Numbered from the stretch's first letter, positions 52,692-59,730 are shown. The stretch: 64,000 bases of DNA from Lycorma delicatula (GCF_047948215.1 NC_134455.1:72937689-73001688); one strand, 5' to 3'. Notes: generated by a model from the letters alone, not told the origin. Numbers and translations are program-made.

Positions 52692-53777
52692 TTGCACTAA
52701 GACAGGATTTTTTCATAAAAAAGCTTTTGTTCATTGTTATTAATCATTTTCTCCATTTCTACTATTAAGTCTAAACTTGCTGTTAATTAATTAGTTAGTT
52801 ACATACAGCAAAAAATCTTTTAGATGAAACTGTAAAATATTAATCAAAAAATGTCATTATTGAGACCATTTAGAAATTTTCTTAAACTGGACAAAACTGA
52901 CTGTCAAACATTGATTCTGTATTCTCTTATGAGGCAATGTAATCTAAAATAAAATATAAGGTAAGCCAAAATTTAACAGTCATAAGACTACAAAGGCATT
53001 TCAGATAAACAACCCAGATGAAAAATTAAACTTATATGTTATTGCATATGATTCAGTCATAAAATTCATAAACATTCAAGTCATTTGTACAGATAAGGTT
53101 AAGATTTAACAGAATCATTTTACACTGAACAAAGAATATTTCCAAAAATTATCAGAAGGAGTTGAAAATAGTGCCATCTTAGAAGAATGTAACTGTACCC
53201 AAAAACTAACTAATGATAAATTAACACTGGGCAACTGTAATATCATTACCATCTTAAACAGATTAAGGTGGCAACTTCAGGTGCTTTTTTAAAAGCTAAG
53301 GTGGCAATTTCAGGTGCTTTTTTAAAAGCTAATTTGCACATAATAAAATACATAAATGTCAGGAATTAGCAGATCAATTCTACTAATAGTAGCCAGATTT
53401 CTAGTGCTGATACTAGTATCAGTAAAATTTTATAAAACATTATACTGAGACTGTTAATTATTCTTTGTCAAAAGTTGATTGTTGTAAATGAGTGTTATAA
53501 TATAAACAAAATTAATTTTATATTTTTTTCCAGAGGGCGAGGAATTGGAGGCGGATTATCTGCAGCAGTGTATTATATTGAATATTTCTCTGTCTCAAAA
53601 ACATTTCTTGATCTCAAATCACTGCTAAATTTATATGGAGTTTTCTTCTTTTATGGATCATTAGGATTTATTGGTATTTTATTTCTGTACTTTTGTTTAC
53701 CAGAAACAGAAGGTAAAAAATTAGAAGATGTAGAAAAAATATTTGCTAAACGAAGAACTGATGTAGAAAGTAGATAA
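13963..53777 (+). CDS. Tret1-like sugar (trehalose/hexose) transporter, SLC2/MFS family, 7 coding exons
   Basis: The spliced product is 542 aa, a normal length for this family: a multi-span plasma-membrane facilitator that moves sugar down its gradient, in insects often trehalose or glucose between haemolymph and cells. Visible motifs are GRKK in the loop after helix 2 (residues ~139-142), PESPIW at the end of helix 6 (~247-252), a PISW segment with an EVFPSR loop in exon 6, and PETEGK after the last helix (~518-523). The first ~70 residues are an acidic cytosolic N-terminus ending in RMTLPQ, a typical lead-in to helix 1. The seventh helix lacks the usual QQ-S-G-IN signature and reads FYHCASLSGFRP. 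All six introns are GT-AG and the phases are compatible (0,1,0,1,0,2). Family assignment is firm. Substrate is inference. The start Met is uncertain because an acceptor-like site lies inside exon 1. Confidence 0.9.
14384..14410. repeat. (TA)n tract
   Basis: TA dinucleotides in intron 1. Confidence 0.9.
14960..15600 (+). pseudogene. Tc1/mariner-superfamily (DDE_3-type) transposase fossil
   Basis: Frame-shifting conceptual translation gives FNSATNKQNCQYW, a block resembling GPxFxKG, FQQASA (cf. FQQDGATAHTA), SMNILLAAFS (cf. xMNVLRxxFPxR), and a tail with IHQEIGNIT. The order and spacing match the C-terminal two-thirds of transposases of the FQQDGATAHT group common in insects. Many stops; long dead. 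No termini found. Confidence 0.6.
15703..16487 (+). mobile_element. RTE/SINE-like interspersed repeat
   Basis: It begins TACTAGCTCCTCGTTGCAGC, with TTTGCCCGC following, a form typical of a widespread insect retroposon head. It ends AGTTTTTTGTTTATCCTGAA...TATATAATAAAGTAGA. Its 3' third (16232-16487) is shared with 60811-60975, confirming a dispersed family. No coding capacity. Confidence 0.6.
16905..18218 (-). pseudogene. Tc1/IS630-like transposase pseudogene
   Basis: Minus-strand reading starts MPKLGGKDTV near 18218. It continues with an N-terminal helix-turn-helix-like region (FDTDALRHLINKFY, ...RSLRKILCKMGFRWKN), a catalytic block YTDETYFHSSH (~17661-17690), IPNLPPRSVIAPDN, and LPPYHPDLNAIEMIW (~17150-17200), the C-terminal catalytic block. 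The domain order is complete for a ~350-aa transposase, but several frameshifts and stops interrupt it. The sense strand is opposite to the host gene. The inverted-repeat block at 18300 onward may include one of its ends; that is not proven. Confidence 0.75.
18299..18512. repeat. left arm of long inverted repeat (blocks A and B)
   Basis: Block A, 18299-18336 (contains GAGAATCACACATTTTTAAA), and block B, 18337-18512, each recur in reverse complement at 19152-19190 and 19253-19424. Identity is about 95% by eye. Confidence 0.88.
18513..19151. other. interior between inverted arms, nothing recognised
   Basis: AT-rich; no coding resemblance. Confidence 0.5.
19152..19424. repeat. right arm of long inverted repeat (blocks A' and B')
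   Basis: A' comes first, then ~62 bp of extra sequence, then B'. A simple inverted copy would have B' before A', so the order is rearranged. Confidence 0.88.
19425..21775. other. AT-rich intron sequence
   Basis: No gene. A perfect 16-bp-stem palindrome lies at 21632-21674, and an imperfect inverted pair (AGATAGAAACATTGTT) near 20945-21010. Confidence 0.5.
21632..21674. repeat. perfect palindrome, 16-bp stem
   Basis: TTTAAATTATACATAT and its exact complement around an 11-nt loop. Confidence 0.85.
21880..22875 (+). pseudogene. DDE_3-type (Tc1/mariner superfamily) transposase fossil
   Basis: It begins MENYTTE at 21880. RRPPSRPIILTLVKYFE, then VKDTPRTGRPF, the N-terminal DNA-binding region, follows. 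Next come ENIAEEQGIST..H, ELGISCTTLR, FPYKIQLIQELKQSDH, and a degraded catalytic core. The tail is YKLKTIAQLKTNIHQEIQ. Domain order matches a full-length insect transposase. Numerous stops and shifts. Same orientation as the host gene. Confidence 0.75.
22890..23420. other. no recognisable feature
   Basis: AT-rich intron sequence. Confidence 0.5.
23425..23820 (-). pseudogene. non-LTR reverse transcriptase fragment (palm)
   Basis: Minus-strand reading gives VSNGIVLSAVLFLLFTDNLS, matching the VPQGSVLGPLLFLxYINDL block. Then comes a degraded FADD box (LLTDNA), and INIDKIIELHF and TVKFLGFF, the segments that follow in CR1/Jockey-type enzymes. One stop and several substitutions; only this portion survives. 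Confidence 0.7.
23821..24751. other. distal intron 1, no recognisable feature
   Basis: AT-rich; a short ATA repeat near 24556-24572. Confidence 0.5.
24752..24890 (+). CDS. Tret1-like exon 2 (helix 1)
   Basis: An acceptor TTTTTTCAG precedes 24752 and a donor G|GTAACA follows 24890. The exon encodes VLATTAQSLLLLALGMM, the canonical first helix of insect Tret1 proteins, then the external loop ending EASWF. It enters in phase 0 and leaves in phase 1; the split codon is completed by TT of exon 3 to give Val. Confidence 0.9.
25058..25125. repeat. short imperfect tandem and palindrome
   Basis: CTTAATCTCTCTGTGTTCAC is followed within 30 bp by CTTAACCTCTTTGTGTTCAC; the first copy forms a TCTCTGTG/CACAGAGA palindrome. 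Confidence 0.7.
25168..25645. mobile_element. hAT-type MITE
   Basis: Terminal inverted repeats CAGGGCCAGCCCTAG (25168-25182) and CTAGGGCTGGTCCTG (25631-25645) match at 14 of 15 bases. Flanks ATAAATC and ATGAATC resemble a decayed target duplication. The CAGGGCC-GCCCTAGGC start is typical of hAT-derived MITEs. No coding sequence. Confidence 0.7.
26690..26970 (-). mobile_element. mariner-like 5' fragment
   Basis: Minus strand: a terminal-repeat-like segment near 26970 (GGGCTGGGTCAAAAGTAATG) precedes a start at 26817 that reads MDSKQKQxDVIEFLVKE and NIHRRL, the N-terminus of mariner-type transposases. It breaks off at about 26690. Confidence 0.6.
27181..27415 (+). mobile_element. tRNA-SINE, 5'-truncated
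   Basis: The body from the B-box region (GAGTTCCAGCATTCAAGTCC) to the A-rich tail matches 6889-7176. It is bracketed by a 13-bp duplication, AGAACATGGAGTT, at 27168-27180 and 27416-27428. The A box is missing, so the copy inserted already truncated. Confidence 0.85.
27430..30420. other. distal intron 2, no recognisable feature
   Basis: AT-rich. Frames of up to ~98 codons at 29316-30009 have AT-driven composition and no family resemblance. Confidence 0.5.
30421..30806 (+). CDS. Tret1-like exon 3 (helices 2-6)
   Basis: Acceptor TTTTTACAG, donor ATG|GTATGT. This is the largest exon (386 nt), encoding GILMICQPLGSILSGF, the GRKK loop motif, the helix 4 segment with YVGEISQPHLRGTL (the conserved E-x6-RG element) and the hydrophobic run leading to helix 6. 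It leaves in phase 0. Confidence 0.93.
31078..31206 (+). repeat. SINE fragment
   Basis: It matches the SINE body from GTTCTTTAGTGGTTGGGTTT to CATCCTCTGAAGTAATACC; both ends missing. Confidence 0.75.
31734..31740 (+). promoter_or_regulatory. TATA-like box
   Basis: TATAAGA in otherwise GC-rich DNA, 77 nt upstream of ATG 31811. Confidence 0.4.
31811..32104 (+). CDS. short GC-rich frame, unknown (97 aa)
   Basis: It begins MEEDRSSLVASMLDLP and ends in NVTL before TGA-free TAA. Pro/Ala/Gly-rich with an acidic start, it could be the N-terminus of a retroelement gag/ORF1, but no zinc knuckle or other domain is visible. It does not resemble any histone. Overlapping open frames on both strands are a by-product of the GC-rich composition, so coding status is doubtful. 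Confidence 0.25.
   Translation: MEEDRSSLVASMLDLPVDANIPAGTAGLSVPSMEPLDANNAFSLQLTRLKLPWPADSAAGAGTAWDRTGEPQAWGVLAKDGRRRPVTEGSGATNVTL
32201..32376 (+). promoter_or_regulatory. four tandem histone-mRNA-type 3' stem-loops
   Basis: Four 16-nt hairpins at 32201, 32229, 32292 and 32361 have 6-bp stems and 4-nt loops TCTC, TTTC, TCTC, TCTC. The loops fit the UHUH rule of replication-dependent histone mRNAs. Stem 5' arms are AGCTCT, GGCCCT, AGTCCT, AGCCCT (consensus GGYYYU). Each is preceded by A-rich CAAC/AAAC, and three are followed by AC(C/T)A. Two stems are perfect, one has a G-T wobble, one a mismatch. The units are part of a degenerate 63-69-bp tandem repeat containing GTCGAAGCCA. Binding by SLBP is inference. 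Confidence 0.65.
32575..32950 (+). pseudogene. RTE-like LINE C-terminal fossil
   Basis: Conceptual reading gives LFKIIFVVC, YESETW, and NSYKRMLKFKxIDK, parallel to the LYGSETW and YRRMLKIQWVDK blocks of the element at 42504-45852. Heavily mutated and much older than that copy. Confidence 0.55.
32951..33714. other. no recognisable feature
   Basis: AT-rich intron 3 sequence. Confidence 0.5.
33715..34745 (+). pseudogene. DDE_3-type (Tc1/mariner superfamily) transposase fossil
   Basis: The start is at 33715 (MVLSIEEC). Blocks in order: TGSVEDTDYSRSPPKLNKQK (DNA-binding linker), a degraded core, then QQDGATAYTA, FLQNVFGERII, AQSPDLTPP, and a C-terminal block with GFIQNIPIYQLFKVFENKLK. The catalytic-region motif order is that of the FQQDGATAHT group. 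Internal parts are deleted and stops are frequent. Sense orientation relative to the host gene. Confidence 0.78.
34746..35530. other. distal intron 3, no recognisable feature
   Basis: AT-rich. Confidence 0.5.
35531..35729 (+). CDS. Tret1-like exon 4 (PESP motif and central loop)
   Basis: Acceptor ATTTTCAG, donor GAAG|GTACTA. It begins IPESPIWLINKKKMKEAEKS, the sugar-transporter signature at the end of helix 6, followed by the WLRGW segment and a hydrophilic central cytosolic loop. It leaves in phase 1. Confidence 0.93.
35880..36997 (-). mobile_element. mariner-like element with both terminal repeats
   Basis: Terminal inverted repeats of about 40 bp lie at 35880-35918 (TGAGGTGTGGTCATAAAATA) and 36957-36997 (complement of TGAAGTATGATAAAAAATAA). 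Total ~1.1 kb. The transposase reads on the minus strand from 36792 (MEQRICIKFYVKNGKK) to a C-terminal block with YSPDMAPCDFFLFPRLK and FQKCFED, ending near 35930. Stops and a 21-bp tandem duplication (36406-36447) break it. Inserted in intron 4 against the gene's sense. Confidence 0.82.
37413..37452. repeat. perfect palindrome inside LINE ORF1, 14-bp stem
   Basis: CTTCTGAACTGCAC, 12-nt loop, exact complement. Confidence 0.9.
37881..37919. repeat. perfect palindrome inside LINE ORF1, 18-bp stem, 3-nt loop
   Basis: CAGCTTTAAGGTAGCTGA, loop AAA, exact complement. It introduces a stop into ORF1 just after a repeated CTGAAACAG segment. Confidence 0.93.
40183..40925 (+). mobile_element. 3' UTR and terminus of the I-like LINE
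   Basis: A comparatively GC-rich untranslated block (40260-40630), two copies of AGGGCCCTTTACACCC (~40733 and ~40814), then the terminal hairpin-capable motif GGGCTAATGACC...GTGCCCGTAAAA and an A-run at ~40918. The terminal motif is shared with 4745-4795. Confidence 0.65.
40935..41020. repeat. AGTAAT-type tandem repeat
   Basis: Degenerate repeats of ATAGTAAT next to the LINE tail. Confidence 0.75.
41150..41655 (-). mobile_element. probable solo/partial LTR
   Basis: On the minus strand the sequence starts TGTAACAAATTTTTTACAAT at 41655, preceded by a purine-rich GGAGCCAG, as at a 3' LTR border. It carries a core promoter (TATA at 41400-41407, initiator-like GTCAGTA ~30 nt on). A downstream region rich in GAGTAAGAGTAAGTG-like runs follows. 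The far end is not defined and no internal region is seen. Confidence 0.4.
41372..41407 (-). promoter_or_regulatory. TATA + initiator core promoter of the putative LTR
   Basis: TATAAATA followed, ~30 nt downstream, by AGTCAGTAG, an arthropod-type initiator. Spacing is right for RNA polymerase II. Confidence 0.45.
41660..42490. other. no recognisable feature
   Basis: AT-rich intron 4 sequence; a (TA)n tract at 42268-42294. Confidence 0.5.
42674..43204 (+). pseudogene. RTE-like ORF, apurinic/apyrimidinic endonuclease N-terminal part
   Basis: It contains ILRVGAWNVRSLKKVGRVEN and VDIVGISEVRWEEEGD, the N-terminal catalytic motifs (Asn and Glu) of APE-type endonucleases. The frame ends at a stop introduced by an AT-rich insertion at 43196. 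The rest of the domain (IVGDWNASIG ~43400, DSDHNLVIMKCR ~43684-43720 with the catalytic SDH) continues in other frames. Confidence 0.8.
43196..43270. repeat. 75-bp AT-rich insertion flanked by 10-bp direct repeat
   Basis: AAGGATAAAA occurs at 43186-43195 and again at 43261-43270. Between them are 65 bp of (AAATATAAATT)-like sequence absent from the expected coding frame. The insertion is a multiple of three but brings a stop. Confidence 0.75.
44331..45614 (+). pseudogene. RTE-like reverse transcriptase (427 aa open segment)
   Basis: The RT blocks appear in order: LNGRKASGIDGIPVELL, VIVMIPKKAG, YRTISL, TYLAFIDLEKAFDNVDW (first catalytic Asp), VRQGCSLSPFLFNLY, and FADD at 45072-45083 (catalytic pair). 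The thumb and C-terminal region with LYGSETW and MWCYRRMLKIQWVDK follow. The upstream half of the ORF is broken. The frame ends prematurely at 45614 because an extra AT in GCATATTTGG shifts it. The sibling copy at the right edge has GCATTTGG and reads on as SIWKNIVKRRDRLIGH. Confidence 0.92.
45865..46368. other. no recognisable feature
   Basis: AT-rich intron 4 sequence. Confidence 0.5.
46369..46462. repeat. (TG)n microsatellite, ~94 bp
   Basis: Uninterrupted TG dinucleotides. Confidence 0.97.
46718..46902 (+). CDS. Tret1-like exon 5 (helix 7, altered signature)
   Basis: Acceptor TTTGACAG, donor ACT|GTAAGT. After the loop residues KDITRTEMMKPLR, helix 7 reads VVIYFFFYHCASLSGFRPYM where most SLC2 proteins carry QQxSG-IN. 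The frame is open and bounded by good splice sites, so the change is not an annotation slip. It leaves in phase 0. Confidence 0.9.
46903..48285. other. proximal intron 5, no recognisable feature
   Basis: AT-rich; a C/A-biased block at 47200-47760 is of unknown origin. Confidence 0.45.
48290..48590 (+). repeat. probable interspersed repeat (LINE 5'-end-like)
   Basis: A more GC-rich block with GAAGGCAATGGGAAACCACT resembles the AGCAATGGAAAACTACAG piece in the 5' region of the RTE-like LINE (~42740). No coding content; class uncertain. Confidence 0.35.
48600..49689. other. distal intron 5, no recognisable feature
   Basis: AT-rich, with short ATTAAATATTATAAC repeats at 48855-48915. Confidence 0.5.
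49690..49955 (+). CDS. Tret1-like exon 6 (helices 8-10)
   Basis: Acceptor TTTTTATAG, donor AG|GTAAGA. It encodes VIGAVLQITGGFGCMILVSR, TGKR in the helix 8-9 loop, two hydrophobic spans, and LGISPISWSLLSEVFPSR, the helix 10 Pro-x-x-Trp element and following loop. It leaves in phase 2, matching exon 7. Confidence 0.93.
50186..52344 (-). mobile_element. piggyBac-family DNA transposon, both ends present
   Basis: The 15-bp ends CACATTGTGGACCAG (50186-50200) and its exact complement (52330-52344) are flanked by TTAT (50182-50185) and TTAA (52345-52348). This is the piggyBac TTAA target site with one mutated base. The length is 2,159 bp. The transposase lies on the minus strand. A 14-G run at 50544-50557 lies in its 3' part. 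It is inserted in intron 6. Confidence 0.92.
50630..52077 (-). pseudogene. piggyBac transposase pseudogene (DDE_Tnp_1_7)
   Basis: The likely start is at 52077 (MVSHKLMDLN), then a stop and shift. A 215-codon open stretch (52005-51358) carries acidic N-terminal sequence, ETNRYHQQ, KWKDVTVNKMKTFLDFLL, and DYWATDSYIETPIF. After a shift come YKPKQHLSLDEG (~51385-51350), GRTILSVLDCNLGLWYHVY, DNYYNSVSIAERLL, and TRVCGTIRANRG (to ~51080). The C-terminal part (to ~50630) is badly degraded. The order matches piggyBac transposases. Confidence 0.88.
52641..52690. repeat. (CA)n microsatellite
   Basis: Fifty bases of CA dinucleotides. Confidence 0.95.
53264..53329 (+). repeat. 33-bp tandem duplication (2 copies)
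   Basis: TAAGGTGGCAACTTCAGGTG... and TAAGGTGGCAATTTCAGGTG..., one base different, about 200 bp upstream of the exon 7 acceptor. Confidence 0.9.
53534..53777 (+). CDS. Tret1-like exon 7 (helices 11-12 and C-terminus)
   Basis: The acceptor CCAG precedes an A that completes the AGA codon. A second AG two bases on would break the frame. The exon encodes RGRGIGGGLSAAVYY, two hydrophobic segments and PETEGKKLEDVEKIF, the diagnostic C-terminal motif, then stops at TAA 53775-53777. Confidence 0.93.
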
Positions 53778-53814
53778 AGTAGGAATTTTAATAACTTTTT
53801 AACGGATAAAAATA

Positions 53815-53816
<2 letters not shown>

Positions 53817-53860
<44 letters not shown>
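53817..53860. repeat. (TA)n tract in the 3' UTR
   Basis: About 21 TA units, 40 nt past the stop codon. Confidence 0.95.
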
Positions 53861-53862
<2 letters not shown>

Positions 53863-54154
53863 CGTTTACAAATGTAGGAATGAATCTTTTTGAAGAATAA
53901 GATGGCATATGGGGTTTTTATAAAATTCCATATTTCATCATGTGTTTAAAAAAAAAAATTATATTATTAAAAAACTTCAGTATTATACTTTCACTTAATA
54001 TCATATTATAATATCTTTAAATATTACTGTTACATATACATTACAGTTTTATTTATTAGTATGTTGACAGTAGCATGACTTCAGCTACAAACTTACTTGT
54101 TTGAAAATTGATGCATATCAGAATTAATTTTTTATAATATTTCCAGAAAATCCT

Positions 54155-54160
54155 AATAAA
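54155..54160 (+). terminator. candidate poly(A) signal of the transporter gene
   Basis: AATAAA about 380 nt past the stop codon, within an AT-rich 3' UTR that also contains a (TA)n tract at 53817-53860. It is the first clean hexamer I see downstream; usage is inferred. Confidence 0.45.
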
Positions 54161-55764
54161 AAGTTCAGTATTGTATATGAGTAGTAGATGCTTGTCTTGT
54201 TTTTATTATTTATCACATTATTTTTATAATTTCAAAACAATGTTTATTGTATTTTTGAACAGCTTATCATATTATAAGGATTGTCAGAATTGTTCTTTCC
54301 TTATTCAGTATCCTGTGTAGGCTGCTGGATAATAATAGGTTTTTATTTCATTCTATTTTATTACAATTCTCTCTCTTCCTTCTCCAATATTGTTTCTCTT
54401 CTCCCCGTAGGTCTATCATTCTATCTTTTCCCACTTAACATTTTATTACTTTTCATTTGCCTATTTTATTAAGGAAATTTAGAGTACTGTTCAGAACTAA
54501 AACATGACATGAAATATAAAATGTTTTATTTACAATGTTTCTAGGTAAATCTTTCTTCAAGAAATTCAGGAGAACTTCATCCTTATATAGTTATAGATAC
54601 ATTTATCAGTATTGGTTAGATGATGGCATTACCAATTTTTTTTTAATGCATGTAATTTTCATGCATTACTAGTCCCCATTGTTCAGTATTCATGTATTAT
54701 GCCCACTGGTGTATTACAGGGCATCCATAACTTATAAACTTTCACCTCATCTAATGCTACTTGTCAGTCACCGAAGAACTATTTACATTACCTAACAGCA
54801 TTATGACCTGCACAAATGTTTATCTTGTTTAGTAAATCTTTACCAATACTTTATGTCCAGTACCACACCAAACTGACAGTATATTTTACTTTTTTTTACC
54901 AAGTACCTAGGATCTGTACCACACTTAAGAAGTTTTTTTCTAATTTTCACCAATCCTCAGAATCTTAAAGCACCAATCCTGCTGTACTTTAAAAAAAAAA
55001 TAAATTGTATAAGTTACTTCTATTTTGTATATTCCCTCTGAAAATTTGAAAAAAAAAAATTGGAGTTAATCTTATTTTATAGATGATTGATTTAGAATAA
55101 AGAATTATTTTGTTATATGTTATTCTGTAATTTGTTATACAAATTCCTGTATACATGAATTTTGTGTACAAAAGTGTAATTCAGAATTCAAAAAATTTTA
55201 TAACTAAAAAAATAAAAAAAACCATTTGCAGTATAAAAATTAATTACTGAATATACATAAATCGTACAAATATCATAAAAATAAACAAAACTGTACAAAT
55301 GACAAAACATTTTTCAAATATTATAAAAATTAATAAATATTAAAACAAAAATCATACAAATAAAATAGTTCTACAAATATTATACAACCTGGAAAATATT
55401 TCTGTACAAAAAATCAACAAAAAGAAAATAGCCAAAATACAAAATAACAGAAAAATTACAATCAGCAAATTTTAAATTATAACATCAAAATAATAATATT
55501 ATACAGGAAAAACAAACGATTTTCTATCAATATTGTAATACAAACATTCATGACTATATTTACTAAAGCAAAAGGAAATCAATTACTATTAGACATCAAA
55601 AAATCATATAATATTTTATAATTTTTTGTGAGAATACATTTTAAAAATAATGGAAATATAGTATTAAAAAATGATGCACTATTTTTCAAAAAACAAAAAA
55701 AGTTGTCAAACTTGAATTATTATTATTAAATTTGTAATAAAAAATTACTACAATGTAGAAAATA
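54161..55764. other. 3' flank, no recognisable feature
   Basis: AT-rich, with an A-biased strand at 55200-55740. Confidence 0.5.
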
Positions 55765-56022
55765 GCCCGCCAGGCTGGTCTAGTGGTTAAGTCATGGCAA
55801 ATCAGTTTTTTAACAGCTGTTTTTGAAGTCAATGGTTCTGAGGTTAAAATCCTAAGTAGAAGTTAGCTGCTTTTATATGATTTGAAAACTAGACAGTGGA
55901 TACTAGACAGTGTACTTTGGTGAATGGGATTCAGTTAACCACACATCTCAGGAACAATCGGCCTGAGAAAGTACAAGACTACACCTCATTTACATATAAT
56001 TTATATCACTCTCATCACATTA
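55765..56022 (+). mobile_element. tRNA-derived SINE with intact head
   Basis: It starts GCCCGCCAGGCTGGTCTAGT (A box) and has GAGGTTAAAATCC (degraded B box). The family body follows, from ACTTTGGTGAATGGGATTC to the CACACATCTCAGGAACAATC block. The tail is truncated or diverged. No target duplication found. Confidence 0.78.
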
Positions 56023-56029
56023 GTCCATG

Positions 56030-58015
56030 GGGGGATTGCTTATTGTTCACTAGATGAACAGATTTGCAATGTACATATTAGGAAAATAAATAAATACAAA
56101 AATAAACCTATGGAATTACCATTGCATTGTGTACTATGAAATATTTAATAACTAAAATTCAGACTTGCAATTATTTTAAGAATTTAATACAAAAATAATA
56201 ATTTGAAAAATGTTAAACCTCCAAAAATCATATTTTAATACAAAGGTTAATAAATTGTTAAAATATATTTTAAGATTTCATGAGTTATCGCCTAATAAAT
56301 TTAATTTCTTTAATTTGCATGATATGAAATGAAACAAGATAAACAAATTCTGGTTTGTGGCATATTGTTTGCAGTATGTGTTATAAATAGTACATATGAT
56401 CATTCCTAACATGATCTATCTAAATAATTACAGATGTATGAATAATTACAATCTGATCAAAGTGTTTATTTACATAATGGATATAAGGAACTTGCACCGC
56501 ATATTACGTATGAATTTATGTTCAAATGGTCCTGTATTGGTCACTCAGATCCAGTACAAATTTAACCTTCCTAACAAAATAATCTAATCTTAAGAATTAC
56601 TGAATATGATAAACATATAAATGAGGATGATAAATTAAAAATATACCAGCAATACAGAAGAGAAATTAGGGAGAGAATAGGCCACATCACCGTGAATGTG
56701 GATGCAGGATATATATAAGTGGCAACTGGCATTGCAGCCAACATTTAGTCTGAATAGTTTCAATTATAGTACAGTCTGAATTCTCAGATGACTATTTGAT
56801 TCTAAATATTTTTTACATCGTGTAAAAATATTTTTATCATTTTAATTCTGATTCTAATTTCATTATCACAGTCTATTCTACATTAAATACAATAAATAAG
56901 ATAGTATAATAATCAAAATGACTTATAGTTATTTATCAGTCAAAAAATAAAATCACCAAACAGTTACAGTATTACTTCATTTAGTGTATCTCATAACAAT
57001 ATAACTTTTATCTAACTGTTGTCATGTAAAACTATCATTATATCTTAGTTGTGCTACTAATATTAAAAAACTTAATCTCACTAGCTGTTGTAAAACATAG
57101 TGTCAATTAGTTATATTATAAATGAATTGTTAAAATAATTCTAATTTAGAATTTATACAAAATAGTAATAATAATAAATGTAAATATTTCATATCCGTTA
57201 ATTCATTGCGTGTTTCGCTAATTAAGTAAAATTGTTATATCATTGTTTTTTTTCTTTTTCGTCTACATTGAGTACTTTCACAGAGATCTCTATTTTTTTC
57301 AGAATGTTTTATTTAATAAAACAACTTAACACAAAATATAATCTAAAAAGTAAAAAATTGTTTCTACAGTTTTAAAACCACACCTTTTTTATTAATTTGT
57401 CATCTTCAAAAATGATTCTGAATTAAGCAAAAAAGAAAAAGCAGTAAGTGATGGGATTTTTAATTAATTTTAATAAATTGATACATTCTGCTGTTAAATT
57501 ATTTATTAATTTAGCTGATTATTTTTATAATTTATAATATATATATTGTATTTATATATATATATTATATTAACATATTGTATTTAAGTTTATGGTTCCT
57601 ATAAATGTAATTTTGCAGGGTTATTATTTAATGAATATTGTATATGACAATTTTTTTTTATTGTTTAAAATGCCCATAGTCTTGAAAATATGTTTTTAAG
57701 TAGTTAAATATTTTATATTTTATTTAATGAAAAATAAATATTGTATCGCATAAAAGTTTTATTTAATTTCTCTATGTTAAAATATAAATAATAAAATTAG
57801 CATTTCTGAAAAACTGCAAAAAACTTCAAGTCCAAGGGATTAATATTAAAAATGTTTCTTATATTATTCAAAACATATTACGAAAGAAAAACTTTTAAAA
57901 GTATCTTTTATGTTGAAAAGATGGAGATAGCATTTACGATGTTAAGTATATTCTGAATGAAGTAAGTATAGTTTTCTTGGTGGTATTTTTTATAGTTTTA
58001 ATATAATATGGTATT
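56030..58015. other. no recognisable feature
   Basis: AT-rich intergenic sequence. Confidence 0.5.
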
Positions 58016-58132
58016 CCTGGGTTTGAATATCTGTCAGACATGGCATTTTTCACACTTGCTACAAATCATTCATCTCATTCTCTGAAGCAGTACCTAACGG
58101 TGTTCACAGAGGTTAAAACAAGAAAGAAAAAT
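58016..58132 (+). repeat. SINE 3' fragment
   Basis: CCTGGGTTTGAATATCTG, CATGGCATTTTTCACACTTG and a CTCTGAAGCAGTACCTAACG tail parallel the tRNA-SINE group, ending in an A-rich run. Confidence 0.6.
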
Positions 58133-58139
58133 ATATATA

Positions 58140-59730
58140 TAATATGGTATACCATTTTCATGCTTTGATGCTTAGTTTAATGCAAAAGATAATATAGACT
58201 AATCTAGTGTAATGTTCAATAACCCAGAAATAGATTTACTTCTTTATAATTTTTGAAATCATTCTTTTTTTTACTTAACATTATTATATTTTTAAATAAA
58301 TAAATAAATATATACCATTCTTTTTTAAAAAAAACCTCCAATAGTAAGCAAGTAGTAATTAAGACTAAGGAATCTGTTAAAAAATTTTGTTGAATTAATT
58401 TTGTTACCATTCTTTTTACAATAATTTATTCTGGTAATACTCATCATTATCATTGACTAAATACACTGCCCACAAAATTCCAGTTCTGGGAAAAAATACC
58501 AATAATGGTTGTAACTGATAAATTGGTCATCTAGTAACTTTCATTTTACATAAAAGTTGTATTTTTACATATGATACAATACAGACAAAATTTAAAATAA
58601 ATTTTATTATATTTTGGTAACTATATAGGAGGCTAAATTCAGTCTCCCCTGCATGCAAATTTTAAGTATAAAATTTGTATAAAATCATGTATAAAATTTT
58701 GATTTTGTAGTTTGTAATAATCAGCTGATGTAATTACTATTATTTTTGTAACTATATTGAAAATAATGACTTTAATCAAAGAAAGAATGAGTTTTTATGC
58801 TTCAGCATTGGTAAAAAAATAAGTACTTTATGTTTGGCAGAATCCATGAAGAATTGCATGCAAAATTGATTAATTTTCAATACTGGCGCATCAGAATTGT
58901 GTAACCTGAACATACAAATTGATAATACAGGAGCATTGGATATATTCCATAATCAGCTAGGCCTACAAGTAACTGGTTTCACTTTAAAAAATCGAACAGT
59001 TCATATCAGAAAATAAGTAAGAATCCTCAATTATAAACCAGAAAGGCTTCTGTCAGCCTGGAAGTACCCTAAAAGAATTAAAGTTTAAACATTACAGACC
59101 AAAATTACCATGCTTTGAAGAGCTTCGAAAGAAGAGTGAAGTTTTTAAGAGAAACTTTTTATTATGAAGCAGACCCATATGATCTGATGTAGAATCATTT
59201 TAATTTATGTCCTAGTAAACCATTATAATTGAAATGATTGATCCTGATGAAAATCCTTGCGTAATTGTACAATAGTACTTAATGAACCTGAAGTTCAAGT
59301 TTGGGTGTGGAATTACAGAAAAAGAAGTGTCATTCGAAGATGATTCATTGGAAGATAATGAATGGGTAATTCATATCTTAAAATGTTATTAAATTTTGTT
59401 ATTCCCAAGCCTTTAAACATGTGTTTGACATTGACCACCCCTATATTTGGCAGCAAAGTAGGGCATCTCCTCATTACGTTCTTCAATTCAGACATTGAAG
59501 CAGTGAAAGTTTATTTGAATTGATAGGATTCTGAAAAATATTCAACACATTTAAGTAATTTGATGTATTAGGATTTTCTATGAATAAGGACTCGTTAATG
59601 ACATGGTATGTTCTTCAAATATCAGAACTGCCTCAAGCTGTCAGTTGAAAACTCTTCTATAAATAATAATAAAACTTTTTTGGAAAAAATATTCTATTTA
59701 ATAGTTAAACTCTGCCACAATGCTTAAGGC
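58140..59730. other. no confident feature
   Basis: AT-rich. A stretch at 59030-59170 reads LKFKHYRPKLPCFEELRKKS, faintly like a transposase linker, but too weak to call. Confidence 0.4.

Larger units (their letters stand above)
52349..53533. other. distal intron 6
   Basis: AT-rich. It holds a (CA)n tract at 52641-52690 and a 33-bp tandem duplication at 53264-53329; no coding content before exon 7. Confidence 0.5.

Noticed and set aside
55765..55840. Possible tRNA gene
   Set aside because: The A and B boxes belong to a SINE head; the region continues into the shared SINE body and lacks a full cloverleaf.
59030..59170. Possible transposase linker (HYRPKL...EELRKKS)
   Set aside because: One short similarity without any flanking block in the right order.
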